Shown: positions 16,985 through 26,302 of the stretch, piece after piece
Numbering within the stretch: the stretch's first letter is position 1
Layout: every line of letters begins with the position of its first letter
DNA from: JAOBAU01 sp034667465
Lineage (GTDB): Bacteria; Acidobacteriota; Thermoanaerobaculia; Gp7-AA8
Assembly (NCBI GenBank): GCA_034667465.1
Contig: JAXDJV010000021.1
Coordinates: 124,001-188,000, forward strand
Reading direction: 5' to 3'
DNA: 64,000 nucleotides
Program-made: the position numbers and the translations under genes
The notes under the pieces: model-generated
Told to the model about the DNA's origin: nothing
Database searches by the model: none
The model's input: the letters and a program-made list of their open reading frames with translations, nothing else

Positions 16985-18366
16985 TCCCCCTGCTTTTTGC
17001 CGGTTTCGTCGCGCTCTCGATCATCGTCTCGCTCACCGACTGGCGGCGGGGCTGGCTGCTCGCGGTGCTCTGCGGCGCGCTGCAGGATCCGGTGCGCAAG
17101 CTGATGCCGGGCAGCCCGGTCGCGATGACGTTCTCGATCGTGGCGATCTATGTCGCCATCATCTTCGCCATCCAGTCGCGCATTCAGCTGCATCTGCGCG
17201 ACTTCAGCCGCCGCTTCCCTTCGATCTGGAAAGCGTTCGGGCTGCTCTTTCTGCTGCTGATCCTCGCCGCGATCAACGGTCTCGCCACGTTCGGAATCGG
17301 TTACTGGCGCGCGCCGATGCTGAGTCTCTTCACGTATCTCGCTCCGCTTCCCGCGGTGCTCCTCGGCTTCATGTACCTCGATCGCGAAGAGCGGCTCTAT
17401 CGCTTCTTCACGTTCTACTCGATCATCACGTCGGTCGCGCTGATCGGCTCGGTGCTCGAGTATCTGCGCTTCGACAGTCCGACGCTCGGGATGGTCATGC
17501 AGGTCGGCGATTACATCCGCCATCTGCCCGGCCTGCAGATCCGGATGATCTCCGGCTTCTACCGCGCTCCCGACATCATGGGCTGGCACGCCGCGATGCT
17601 CGCTTCGATCTCGCTGGCGATGGCTGTCCGCGCGGAGCTCGGACGCCGGGCCATTCCGTGGATGCTCGGAGCGGGCTGGGGGTTTTTCAACTGCATGATC
17701 AGCGGTCGCCGCAAAGCGATCTACTTCGTCCTCGTCTTCGCTGTCGCATTTCTCATCCGCTACATCCGCCGGATCAAACCTGCACAGATCGTTTCGATTG
17801 CGGTCGCGGCGGCAGTTCTCGGCTACGTCGTACACAACATCTCGACAAACGAAACTTCGTCGGTTTACGCGACCGGCGCCGTGACGACCGGGGATGAGGT
17901 CGCGCAACGGCTCGAAGGCGGTCTCCTCGACACGATCAGGCAGTTCGGTTTCATGGGCGCCGGCCTCGGCACCGCAACCCAGGGCGTGCAATATCTCCTC
18001 GGCCCGAAGCAGACGATGGGCTGGCAGGAAGGCGGACTCGGAAAGCTCGCCATCGAGCTCGGTGTGCCCGGTCTGCTCGCGGCGATGCTGTTCGCGTTCG
18101 CCGCGCTCCGAACGATGATGAAGATCAGCGCGATCCCCGATCATCCGTACACATCGCAAATCGGCCGCGCGACCCTCTTCGCGCTGATCGCGGCGAACAT
18201 CGCGAACTTCGCCGCGTCGGCGCAGGCGTACTCCGATCCCGTGCTGACGCTGATCACCTGCTTCATCGCCGGCTGTCTCTTCGCCACGATCACGCTCGAC
18301 GAGCGCGCGGCCGCCGCCGCAAATCCGCCGGCGGTGCTGCCGCGACTGACCCCCGTTCGCACCTGA
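16981..18366 (+). CDS. O-antigen ligase/polymerase-like membrane protein
   Basis: This 461-aa protein has about 11 hydrophobic segments with a large loop in the second half, the layout of the Wzy/WaaL group. MISGRRKAIYFV and GAGLGTATQGVQ in the second half correspond to the SGSR- and GxGxG-like spots where the Wzy_C family is best conserved, although conservation is weak. It would polymerise or ligate lipid-linked glycan units on the periplasmic side. It closes the ATGA-coupled run starting at 12678. A second, more canonical family member is encoded at 24782-26293, so the two may serve different glycans. Confidence 0.75.
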   Translation: MIPLLFAGFVALSIIVSLTDWRRGWLLAVLCGALQDPVRKLMPGSPVAMTFSIVAIYVAIIFAIQSRIQLHLRDFSRRFPSIWKAFGLLFLLLILAAINGLATFGIGYWRAPMLSLFTYLAPLPAVLLGFMYLDREERLYRFFTFYSIITSVALIGSVLEYLRFDSPTLGMVMQVGDYIRHLPGLQIRMISGFYRAPDIMGWHAAMLASISLAMAVRAELGRRAIPWMLGAGWGFFNCMISGRRKAIYFVLVFAVAFLIRYIRRIKPAQIVSIAVAAAVLGYVVHNISTNETSSVYATGAVTTGDEVAQRLEGGLLDTIRQFGFMGAGLGTATQGVQYLLGPKQTMGWQEGGLGKLAIELGVPGLLAAMLFAFAALRTMMKISAIPDHPYTSQIGRATLFALIAANIANFAASAQAYSDPVLTLITCFIAGCLFATITLDERAAAAANPPAVLPRLTPVRT

Positions 18367-18368
18367 GG

Positions 18369-18374
18369 TACGCT
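18369..18374 (+). promoter_or_regulatory. Putative -10 element of glycosyltransferase gene at 18383
   Basis: TACGCT, the same hexamer as upstream of wzm, ends eight bases before the GTG at 18383. It lies just after the stop of the preceding ligase-like gene. Confidence 0.4.
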
Positions 18375-18382
18375 GCGCAGAC

Positions 18383-19507
18383 GTGAACATCCTTCACGTC
18401 GTTCCGACGTACCTTCCCGCGCGGCGCTACGGCGGTCCGATTTACGCGGTGCACGGACTGGCGAAGGCGCTCGCGGCGCGCGGCCATCGCGTCGACGTCT
18501 TCACGACGAACGTCGATGGAAACGGCGTTTCCGATGTGCCGCTGGCGACACGCGTCGATCTCGACGGCGTCGGCGTTCACTACTTTGCCTCGTCGTTTCG
18601 CCGTTTGTACTGGAGCGCCGGTCTGCGCAACGCGCTCGACGAACGAGTCGCGCGATACGACGTCGTTCATCTCCACTCGATCTTTCTGCATCCGACCGCG
18701 GCCGCCGCGCGCGCGGCGAAACGGAGCGGGACGCCATACGTGATCGCGCCGCGCGGCATGCTCGTGCCGGAGCTGATTCGCGGCCGCAGCCGGATCACGA
18801 AGTCGCTTTGGCTGCGGTTCGTCGAAGAGCGCAACTTCGCCGGCGCCGCCGGAATCCACTTCACTTCCGAACGCGAGCGCGCCGATGCCGAGCGAACCGG
18901 CATGCCGCTCCCATCGCCGTTCATCGTGCCGAACGGCATCGACGTTCCTCCTCCACTCAACCGCTCGCGCAACGAGCGCGAGATTCTCGCCCTCGGCCGT
19001 GTCAGCTGGAAGAAGGGGCTCGATCGCCTCATCGCCGCGCTGCCGCATATCGACGACGCGACGCTGACGATCGCCGGTAACGATGAAGAGGAGCTGACGC
19101 CGCGACTCCGCGAACAGGCGCGCACTCTCGGCGTCGAACAACGCATCACGTTCCTTGGCGACGTCGGCGGCGACGCGAAGTACGAGCTCCTTGCGGGCGC
19201 GGCCGTCGTGGCGATGCCGTCGATCAACGAGAACTTCGGCAACGTCGTGCTCGAAGCGATGTCGATGGAGACACCGGTCGTCGTCACACCGGAAGTCGGA
19301 CTCGCGGATGAAGTGCGACGCGCCGATGCGGGCGTGGTCGTGAATGGTGAGCCGCACGCACTCGCCGCCGCGATCGACGAGTTGCTTCGCGATCCCGCGC
19401 GTCGCGCCGCCATGGGCGCACGCGGACGGCGCGCCGTCGAAGAGCGCTTCACCTGGCCGCGCGTCGCCGAGCAGATGGAGGCCGCGTATGCGCGACTTCG
19501 CCGCTGA
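18383..19507 (+). CDS. Glycosyltransferase family 4 (GT-B)
   Basis: This 374-aa retaining glycosyltransferase starts at a GTG. The N-terminal ILHVVPTYLPARRYGGP carries the glycine-rich acceptor loop. LALGRVSWKKGLDRLI (about 202-217) and the EX7E pair Glu283/Glu291 in NENFGNVVLEAM define GT4. No membrane segment is seen. Its last 20 bases overlap the next glycosyltransferase. A preceding TACGCT suggests its own leaderless promoter. Confidence 0.92.
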   Translation: MNILHVVPTYLPARRYGGPIYAVHGLAKALAARGHRVDVFTTNVDGNGVSDVPLATRVDLDGVGVHYFASSFRRLYWSAGLRNALDERVARYDVVHLHSIFLHPTAAAARAAKRSGTPYVIAPRGMLVPELIRGRSRITKSLWLRFVEERNFAGAAGIHFTSERERADAERTGMPLPSPFIVPNGIDVPPPLNRSRNEREILALGRVSWKKGLDRLIAALPHIDDATLTIAGNDEEELTPRLREQARTLGVEQRITFLGDVGGDAKYELLAGAAVVAMPSINENFGNVVLEAMSMETPVVVTPEVGLADEVRRADAGVVVNGEPHALAAAIDELLRDPARRAAMGARGRRAVEERFTWPRVAEQMEAAYARLRR

Positions 19508-20318
19508 GGTCACGCCGCTCGTCCTGACGCGCGACGAAGAGCCGAACATCGCCCGCACACTTGCGCAGCTGGCATGGGCGCGCGAAGTGATCGTCGTCGA
19601 CAGCATGAGCGGCGACGCCACGGTCGCGATCGCGCAGAGCTTTCCGAATGTCCGCGTCGTGCAGCGACCGTTCGACGACCTCGCATCGCAATGGAACTTC
19701 GCGCTCGCGCAGGCATCGACGGAATGGGTGCTGACGCTCGATGCCGACTATTTCGTGCCGCCCGAGTTCGTTCGCGAACTCGCCGCGCTCGAGCCGGCGC
19801 CGAACGTCAGCGCATACGAAGCGACGTTCAAATACGCGGTCGGCGGCCGTCCGTTGCGCGCATCTCTCTACCCGCCGCGCGCCGTCGTGCTGCGCCGCGA
19901 TCGCTGCACGAACTTCATGGACGGACACACGCAGCGCGTCCGCGTCGACGGCGACACGCTGCCGCTTCGCACGCCGCTGATTCACGACGATCGCAAATCG
20001 ATGTCGCGCTTCATCGAACGCCAGCGCCGCTACATGCGCGACGAGGCGGCGAAGCTCCGTCGCGGCGAATCGCTCAACTTCGCCTCGCGCATTCGCAAGC
20101 TGCGGGTCGTCGCGCCGTTCGCCGTCGTCATCCACGCGCTCTTCATCAAAGGGCTGATCCTCGACGGACGCGCCGGACTTCGCTACGCGTGGGAGCGCTT
20201 CGTCGCGGAGCTAATCCTCTCGCGCGAATTGAGTGTGGGGGCGGGCGCCCCGCCCAACCGGGCGGCCGAAGCGGCCGCCTCCACATCAGATAAATCCGAC
20301 CGCGCACCTCGCCCGTAA
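19488..20318 (+). CDS. Glycosyltransferase family 2 (WaaE/KdtX-like)
   Basis: This 276-aa GT2 protein of the lipopolysaccharide-core type contains PLVLTRDEEPNIARTLAQL and EVIVVDSMSGD, and LTLDADY at the metal-binding position. The start at 19488 lies inside the end of the previous gene; an earlier in-frame start would add 48 residues read from a shadow frame. The last 28 residues are Ala/Pro-rich and encoded by a GC-rich hairpin repeat (20234-20285), so the natural C-terminus was probably shorter. It may glucosylate a lipid-A-core-like acceptor. Confidence 0.87.
   Translation: MRDFAAEVTPLVLTRDEEPNIARTLAQLAWAREVIVVDSMSGDATVAIAQSFPNVRVVQRPFDDLASQWNFALAQASTEWVLTLDADYFVPPEFVRELAALEPAPNVSAYEATFKYAVGGRPLRASLYPPRAVVLRRDRCTNFMDGHTQRVRVDGDTLPLRTPLIHDDRKSMSRFIERQRRYMRDEAAKLRRGESLNFASRIRKLRVVAPFAVVIHALFIKGLILDGRAGLRYAWERFVAELILSRELSVGAGAPPNRAAEAAASTSDKSDRAPRP
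20234..20285. repeat. GC-rich double-hairpin repeat inside the 3' end of a glycosyltransferase gene
   Basis: TGTGG (20234-20238) and CCACA (20281-20285) form outer inverted ends around two GC-only palindromic blocks. The second has 7-bp arms GGCGGCC/GGCCGCC around a five-base loop. The composition is unlike the coding sequence on either side, and the encoded residues are low-complexity Ala/Pro/Gly, which suggests an inserted intergenic-type repeat. Confidence 0.55.
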
Positions 20319-20325
20319 TCACTGC

Positions 20326-20733
20326 ATGTCCGAATCAAACAAAGCAATCGTTCGCAGACTGATCGAAGAAGCGCAGGAACAGGGCAATCACGCCACCATC
20401 GACGAGCTGCTGAGCGAAGACTTCGTCGATCACACGCCGCTGCCGGGCGTTCCCGGAAATCGCGACGGCATCCACATCCTCTTCGATGCGTTGCGCTCCG
20501 CGTTCCCCGATCTTCGCGTCACGATCAGCGAACAGATCGCCGACGACACACGCGTCGTCACGCGCAAGACGTTCAACGGCACGCACGGCGGCTCGTTCAT
20601 CGGCATTCCGGCCAGCGGCAATCGCGTGGCCTTCGAGGTCGTCGACATCCTCGCGCTGCGCGACGGAAAGATCCTCGAGCATCGCGTGATCTTCGATCAG
20701 CTCTCGCTGCTGCAGCAGCTCGGCGACGCGTAA
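20326..20733 (+). CDS. SnoaL-like/ester-cyclase family small protein
   Basis: This 135-aa protein has the NTF2-like alpha+beta fold of the SnoaL/ester cyclase family. MSESNKAIVRRLIEEAQEQG is the usual first helix, FVDHTPLPGVPGNRDG the pocket strand, and RKTFNGTHGGSFIGIPASG the conserved turn. Members bind hydrophobic or polyketide-like ligands; many have no known substrate. It begins eight bases after the preceding stop and ends exactly where the convergent carbamoyltransferase gene ends. Its link to glycan synthesis is unclear. Confidence 0.85.
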   Translation: MSESNKAIVRRLIEEAQEQGNHATIDELLSEDFVDHTPLPGVPGNRDGIHILFDALRSAFPDLRVTISEQIADDTRVVTRKTFNGTHGGSFIGIPASGNRVAFEVVDILALRDGKILEHRVIFDQLSLLQQLGDA

Positions 20734-22476
20734 TCAGCGACGCCAGATCATCAGGTCGCCCATCACCAGCAAATCCATCTTCGTGCGCAGGAAACAGTCG
20801 AGCGCCTGCGCGGGCGAGTTCACGACCGGCTCGTTCTCGTTGAAGGACGTGTTGAGCACGAGCGGCACGCCGGTCAGCTCGCGGAACGCTTCGATCAGCG
20901 CGTAGTAACGCTCGTTCTGCGCGCGTTCCACCGACTGCAATCGCCCCGAGCCGTTCACGTGTGTGACCGCCGGAATCAGCGCGCGTTTCTCCTCGCGGAT
21001 TTGGTAGACCTGCAGCATGAACGGCACGTCGTAGTCGGTCTCGAACCATTCGCCGACCGCTTCGCGGAGCACGGACGGCGCGAACGGACGGAACGACTCG
21101 CGCCGCTTGATCTTCAGGTTGAGGATGTTCTTCATGTCGGCGCGGCGGGGATCGCAAACGATCGAGCGATTGCCGAGAGCGCGCGGTCCCCATTCCACTC
21201 GTCCCTGAAACCAGCCGACGACGTTTCCGGCCGCGACCTGTTCCGCGGTCCGCCTGCAAAGCTCGCCCTGATCGTGCACGCGCTCCATCGAACAGCCGGC
21301 GGCTTCGAGATCGGATTGCCGTTCGTCGACCGCCGAGTCGATCGCGGCGTCGTCGTACTCGGGTCCCCAGTACGCGTGCTCCATCACGAACGACCGCGGC
21401 TGCTGCAGCGTCTCGTTCCAGACCCAGTACGCCGCGCCGATCGCACCGCCGGCATCGCCCGCGGCCGCCTGAATGTAGAGATCCTTGTACTTCGTTCGAT
21501 CGAAGATGAAACCGTTGGCGACGGAGTTGTAGCCGCAGCCGCCGGCGATACAAATCCGCGAGCTGTTCGTTTTCTCGTGCAGCGCATTCGCCATCGCAAA
21601 GAACGCTTCCTCGTACATCGCCTGCATCGACGCGGCGATGTTCCTGTGGCGATCTTCGAGCGGATCGTCCGGCGAACGAACGGGACCGAGGAGCTCGGCG
21701 AGCCGCGGCGAGAAGACGGGACCGATGACCGGCGAGCCGCCCTGCCACACCATGTCGAGTCCGACCGAGTGATGCGTGAAGTAGTCGAGGTTCAGCGTGA
21801 AGCGGCCGTTCGCGACGCGGACGATGTCGCGCATTTCTTTCATGTACGACGGCTTGCCGTACGGCGCGAGTCCCATCACTTTGTACTCGTCGCCGTAGTG
21901 CGGGAAGCCGAGGTATTGCGTGATGGCGGTATAGAAAATGCCGAGCGAGTGAGGAAAGCCAACCTCGCCGAAGACTTTGATCGAGCTGCCGTCGCCGTAG
22001 CCCCACATCGAGCTGACGAAATCTCCGAAGCCATCGACGGAAAGCACCGCGGCGTCTTTGAACGGACTGACGAAGAACGCCGACGCGAGATGCGCGCGGT
22101 GGTGCTCGACGTTGTGCAGTTGTGGCTTCAGCGACGTGACGCCGAACGCTTCCGCGAATTCGCCGCGGACGTCGCGAATCTTCGCGCGATTCTCGAGCCG
22201 CCGGCGAATGGCAGCGATCGACGGACGCTTCGCGAGGATGAACTTCGCGCGCTGCAACAGTCGGGCGTTCGGATCGCGATTGACGGCGATGTGATCGACG
22301 TCGTTGAGCGAAACTCCCGCTTCGTCGAGGCAATATTGGATGGCGACGGAGGGAAAGCCGGCCCAGTGCTTGATGCGCCGGAATCGCTCTTCTTCGCACG
22401 CCGCGACGAGCTTTCCGTCGACGACGATCGCCGCCGCCGCGTCGGCGTGGTGAGCATTAACGCCGAGGATGATCAT
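20734..22476 (-). CDS. Carbamoyltransferase (NodU/TobZ/CmcH family)
   Basis: This 580-aa enzyme transfers a carbamoyl group from carbamoyl phosphate, via carbamoyl-adenylate, to a hydroxyl group. The N-terminal Kae1-like domain has the metal-binding HHRAH (126-129 region) and SVDGFGDF. The C-terminal YrdC-like domain contains the family signature GRVEWGPRALGNRSI and ends with a VLNTSFNENEPVV stretch. NodU-type members decorate lipochitooligosaccharides, and homologues in O-antigen loci carbamoylate sugars, which fits this setting. Its ATG is only 8 bases from the divergent glycosyltransferase start at 22485. Confidence 0.93.
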   Translation of the reverse strand: MIILGVNAHHADAAAAIVVDGKLVAACEEERFRRIKHWAGFPSVAIQYCLDEAGVSLNDVDHIAVNRDPNARLLQRAKFILAKRPSIAAIRRRLENRAKIRDVRGEFAEAFGVTSLKPQLHNVEHHRAHLASAFFVSPFKDAAVLSVDGFGDFVSSMWGYGDGSSIKVFGEVGFPHSLGIFYTAITQYLGFPHYGDEYKVMGLAPYGKPSYMKEMRDIVRVANGRFTLNLDYFTHHSVGLDMVWQGGSPVIGPVFSPRLAELLGPVRSPDDPLEDRHRNIAASMQAMYEEAFFAMANALHEKTNSSRICIAGGCGYNSVANGFIFDRTKYKDLYIQAAAGDAGGAIGAAYWVWNETLQQPRSFVMEHAYWGPEYDDAAIDSAVDERQSDLEAAGCSMERVHDQGELCRRTAEQVAAGNVVGWFQGRVEWGPRALGNRSIVCDPRRADMKNILNLKIKRRESFRPFAPSVLREAVGEWFETDYDVPFMLQVYQIREEKRALIPAVTHVNGSGRLQSVERAQNERYYALIEAFRELTGVPLVLNTSFNENEPVVNSPAQALDCFLRTKMDLLVMGDLMIWRR

Positions 22477-22484
22477 AATTCGGC

Positions 22485-23615
22485 GTGCGCATCATCTTCG
22501 TGAACCGCTATTTTCATCCCGATCATTCTGCAACAAGTCAGATGGTCTCCGACCTCGCGTTTCATCTCGCTTCGCGCGGTCACGAGGTGGAAGCGATCGC
22601 GAGCCGGCAGCGGTACGACGAGCCATCTGCACGCCTCGCGCCGAGCGAAACGGTCGGCGGCGTGCGTATCACGCGCGTCGCTACGACCCGCTTCGGCCGC
22701 ACGTTTCTCGGCGGGCGCGCGATCGATTACCTGACGTTTTACCTCACCGCGTGGCTGGCGCTTTTGACGCGTCGCGGCGTCGTCGTAACGATGACCGATC
22801 CGCCGCTGATGTCGATCGTGGCGATGTTCGCGGCGCGGCGCCGCGTCAACTGGATCCAGGATCTTTTCCCCGAAGTGGCCGAAGCGCTCGGAGTGTTGCG
22901 CGGCGTCGGACCCCTGCGCGCGTTGCGCGATCTTTCCCTTCGCACCGCACGCGCAAACGTCGTCCTAGGCGATCGGATGGCGGAACGCGTGCCGTCGCGC
23001 GCCGTCGTGCAGCACAACTGGGCCGACAGCGCGCTTCGTCCGATTACACGCGATGACGACAACACGTTCGTCGTCGGCTACTCCGGGAACCTCGGCCGCG
23101 CGCACGACTTCGCGACGATCACCGGCGCGATGCGGCTCCTCGCCGGCGAGCCGTCGATCCGCTTCGTCATCACCGGCGGCGGCGCGCAACTCGACTCGGT
23201 GAAGCAAGCGACGAACGGCCTCACGAACGTCGCCTTTCGTCCGTATCAGCCGCGCGAACTGCTCAGCGAATCGCTCTCATCCGCAGACGTCCATCTCGTC
23301 TCGCTGCAGCCGGAGCTCGAAGGATTGATCGTTCCGAGCAAGATTTACGGCATCCTTGCCGTTGCACGTCCGGCGATTTTCATCGGCGCGGAGGATGGCG
23401 AGGTCGGCAACATGTTGACGAAAAACGATTGCGGAGTCGTAGTCGCTCCCGGCGATTCCGCCGCGCTGGCGCGCGTCATTCGCGATCTCGCGTCCGACCG
23501 CACGCGCGCTTCGCAGATGGGAACGCGCGGCCAGGCTCTGTACGAATCGCGCTTCGCGCCGCCGATCGCATTCGCGAACTGGGAACGGATTCTCGAAGAG
23601 GCGTCGCGTGGCTGA
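22485..23615 (+). CDS. Glycosyltransferase family 4 (WcaI/WbuB-like)
   Basis: This 376-aa GT-B glycosyltransferase starts at a GTG with RIIFVNRYFHPDHSATSQM, the signature N-terminus of the WcaI/WbuB colanic-acid and O-antigen fucosyl/acetamido-sugar transferases. VVGYSGNLGRAHDF marks the donor domain, and LVSLQPELEGLIVPSKIYGILA the C-terminal donor site, with a modified EX7E. It shares a tiny divergent intergenic space with the carbamoyltransferase and overlaps the next gene by eight bases. Confidence 0.9.
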   Translation: MRIIFVNRYFHPDHSATSQMVSDLAFHLASRGHEVEAIASRQRYDEPSARLAPSETVGGVRITRVATTRFGRTFLGGRAIDYLTFYLTAWLALLTRRGVVVTMTDPPLMSIVAMFAARRRVNWIQDLFPEVAEALGVLRGVGPLRALRDLSLRTARANVVLGDRMAERVPSRAVVQHNWADSALRPITRDDDNTFVVGYSGNLGRAHDFATITGAMRLLAGEPSIRFVITGGGAQLDSVKQATNGLTNVAFRPYQPRELLSESLSSADVHLVSLQPELEGLIVPSKIYGILAVARPAIFIGAEDGEVGNMLTKNDCGVVVAPGDSAALARVIRDLASDRTRASQMGTRGQALYESRFAPPIAFANWERILEEASRG

Positions 23616-24873
23616 CAGCCGCATCCGGCTCTTCCACATCATCCTCGCCGTGGCGATGGCCGGCAGCCTGCTCGTCTTCATCACGACGCCATCGAGCGAC
23701 TGGAAGGCGGTCGCGCCGCCCGACGATCGCCTGCAGCTCGCCGACTACATCGCCACGCATCCGGCCGACGCGAAAGCGTCCGCGAAGATCACCGATGCAG
23801 CGCTCGACTATCCGATCACGAAGCGGCGCGAGCTCTGGCATGCGGCGCACGAGCTGACGAACCACCTCGAGCCGTATCGGACGAATGGACAGATCGCGTT
23901 CGCGCGCGCCGGCGTCTTCCACTGGGCCGAACTTTCGGACGCGGAGCGGAAGGAAGTGATCGCGTCGATCGGTCCGCTGCTGAACGACTACAACCGTTTC
24001 ATGGCGCTCTACAAGCCGGTCTGGGCGCTGACGCATGATCTCGCACTGCTTCTCCGGCACGCGCCGCCGGGCGAGGGTGTGCTGAACGAGCTCGGCGAGC
24101 TCGCCGTGACGAATGGTCTCTTCGACGAATACCGCCGGCTGCGCGCCGAAACGCAGCGCGTTCGCGAAGAAGAGGCGGCGGCGAAGCGCGCCACGCTCAC
24201 GCCGCCGCAACTGCTGCAATCGCTCCGTCCGCCGTTTCGCATCAGCGACGAACCGCTGATCTCCGCCGTGCTGCGGGAGCTGCAGGGACGTCCGCTCGAC
24301 GAGGATCCCCATTCGAGCACGGTCGATCCGCTCATCGAATTCGCGATCGATCATCACCTCACGCCGCTCGAAGGTCTCGAAGCGATCACCCGATTGAAGG
24401 GAACCGCGTCCGACGCGCATCGCGCGCGGCTGGCGCTGGCACTCGATCTTCCCGAGCGCGCGTCCGACCTCGAGCTCGGCAACGCCGACGTCTCCGCGCC
24501 GTGGCGTCGTTACTACGCCGAGCGCGCCGAATACGAAGCGAAGCACGGCAACGCCGATCAGGCGGAGCTGTATCGCGTTCGTGCGTACGTCGCCTCAACG
24601 CGCGAGGGAAAATGGGAAGGTCTTTGCGACGGCGATCTCTGCACGAATGCGCACGCGGAGATCGACGGACCGCGCGTCCTGACGCTCGAAATGGTGCAGT
24701 CGGACGAAGTGCCGCCGTGGGTCGAGCTCTACATCGACGATGCGTTGCGCGATGAAGGTCCGATCGCGCCGCGGCGGGTCTTCACGGTTCCGGACGGAGT
24801 GCATCGGGTTGAATTGCGAGTCGCCAATCCGATGACTCGAAATCGATTTCGGCGCCGCGTGAAGATCGGGTAG
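23608..24873 (+). CDS. Hypothetical membrane-anchored protein of the glycan locus
   Basis: I do not recognise this 421-aa protein. It starts at a GTG overlapping the upstream glycosyltransferase by eight bases. A single N-terminal membrane helix (about residues 8-27) is followed by a mostly alpha-helical periplasmic region with charged segments such as RLRAETQRVREEEAAAKR. A C-terminal region of about 90 residues looks beta-rich and contains two Cys in CDGDLC (possible disulfide). The 3' end overlaps the convergent polymerase-like gene by 92 bases, an unusually long overlap. Coupling to glycosyltransferase genes suggests a role in glycan assembly, but no function can be assigned. Confidence 0.75.
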   Translation: MADSRIRLFHIILAVAMAGSLLVFITTPSSDWKAVAPPDDRLQLADYIATHPADAKASAKITDAALDYPITKRRELWHAAHELTNHLEPYRTNGQIAFARAGVFHWAELSDAERKEVIASIGPLLNDYNRFMALYKPVWALTHDLALLLRHAPPGEGVLNELGELAVTNGLFDEYRRLRAETQRVREEEAAAKRATLTPPQLLQSLRPPFRISDEPLISAVLRELQGRPLDEDPHSSTVDPLIEFAIDHHLTPLEGLEAITRLKGTASDAHRARLALALDLPERASDLELGNADVSAPWRRYYAERAEYEAKHGNADQAELYRVRAYVASTREGKWEGLCDGDLCTNAHAEIDGPRVLTLEMVQSDEVPPWVELYIDDALRDEGPIAPRRVFTVPDGVHRVELRVANPMTRNRFRRRVKIG

Positions 24874-26293
24874 CCACCGCTGCTCCGGCGATCGCGGCGA
24901 GCGTTGCGAAGTTCGCCGGGATGTAGAAGTTGAAGTCGATCATGGCGTGAACGAGCGCGACCAGGATGCTGGTCAGGGCGGCGACGATGAACGCTCGACG
25001 CTGCCAGCGCGCACCGCGATCGAACGACAATCGGACCAGCGCGATGAAGCCGAGGACGACGGATGCAAGCACGATCGTGAAGCCGACGACGCCGGTCGTC
25101 GCACCGACTTCCGCGTAATCGTTGTGCGCGTGGTTGTAGATGACGTCGAGGTCTTCCGACTGCACCTGCGAGACGACGTCGACGAACGTGCCGAGGCCGC
25201 TGCCGAGCGCGGGAAAACGGCGCCAGATCGCGACGGCCGCGGAGATCTCGCTGCGCCGTCCGACGAGATTCGTCTGCTCGGACGCCGACGGTTTGAAACG
25301 CGCGACCGTCCGCTCGGTGCCGAGGAACATGACCATGCTGCCGATGAGCAATAGTCCGGCGGCGATGCCGAGGCCGAGCTTCGCGAGAGCGACCGCATGC
25401 GAATGGCGGCGATGCCGGCTCGGACGGAGCAGCAGCGCGCCGGAAGCTGCCGCGCCGGCGGCAAGCGACAGCAGCGCGCCACGCGACTGCGCCACGAGGA
25501 TGGCGACGATGCACGCGAGCGCGACGCCGGTTCCGGCGCCGAAGAGCAGCAGTTTCCGCTCGAGCAGTCGCACGAAGCGGCGGCGGAGCGGCGTTCCGCT
25601 CGGCGCGGCTTCACGCCACGCCAGCGCCGCGAGGAAGGCTGCCATCGGCAGGATGATCGCGGCGTAATGCGCGAAGTGATTCGGATTGACGAACGTGCCG
25701 GTGACGCGGTTGAAGATTTTGGAGTTCGGCCAGCCCCAGATCGCGTAACGGCGCAGCGCCGCTTCGCGCACGCCGTAGAGCACTTCGAACAGCGCGGTTC
25801 CGCCGAGCACTGCCGCGAGCGCGATGCGGCGCGTGTGCGTTCGGATCAGCAGCGCTGCCGCCTGAAACGTCGCGAAGAACGCGAGGAATCGGAAGAGATG
25901 AAGCCACGTCGCGCCGGGATTGACGCTGATCGGATAGGAATCGCCCGGCTGCGCGTCGAGCATCAACGCTGCGACTCTCGAAGCGCGGCTCCAGATCGCG
26001 TACGACTCCGGCGACAGCAGCCGCAGGAGTGAGCCCGGCAGTTCGACGAGCTGCAGCGCGGCGACGAGCGCGAAGGCGATCGCTCCGGCGGTCCAGATGC
26101 GATACGGCGCGGTCGGGCGCGAAACGCCTTCGGCTCGCGAACGAAGAAATGCGGCCGCCGCGCAGATCACGAGCGGCGGAATGATGAGCGCCGGCTGCGC
26201 CGCGTCGATCACCGATGCGAACGGCATCGGCAGCCACACGAGGTACGCGAAGAGCGCGACGACGCACGCCCGTTCGATGCGCTGTTCCGGCAT
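24782..26293 (-). CDS. O-antigen ligase/polymerase family protein (Wzy_C)
   Basis: This 503-aa membrane protein has about 12 hydrophobic segments. Conserved Wzy_C spots are clear: TFVNPNHFAHY before the periplasmic part, AQSRGALLSL, a GSGLGTF turn and NHAHNDYAEVG in the large loop. These are the Arg/His-bearing regions used by WaaL and Wzy for glycan transfer. A TACAAT hexamer lies nine bases before the ATG, so it is probably a single-gene transcript. Polymerase versus ligase cannot be decided from sequence; the nearby Wza/Wzc genes favour a Wzy role. Confidence 0.88.
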   Translation of the reverse strand: MPEQRIERACVVALFAYLVWLPMPFASVIDAAQPALIIPPLVICAAAAFLRSRAEGVSRPTAPYRIWTAGAIAFALVAALQLVELPGSLLRLLSPESYAIWSRASRVAALMLDAQPGDSYPISVNPGATWLHLFRFLAFFATFQAAALLIRTHTRRIALAAVLGGTALFEVLYGVREAALRRYAIWGWPNSKIFNRVTGTFVNPNHFAHYAAIILPMAAFLAALAWREAAPSGTPLRRRFVRLLERKLLLFGAGTGVALACIVAILVAQSRGALLSLAAGAAASGALLLRPSRHRRHSHAVALAKLGLGIAAGLLLIGSMVMFLGTERTVARFKPSASEQTNLVGRRSEISAAVAIWRRFPALGSGLGTFVDVVSQVQSEDLDVIYNHAHNDYAEVGATTGVVGFTIVLASVVLGFIALVRLSFDRGARWQRRAFIVAALTSILVALVHAMIDFNFYIPANFATLAAIAGAAVATRSSRGAEIDFESSDWRLAIQPDALRPEP

Positions 26294-26302
26294 TGGCTGA
26301 CG

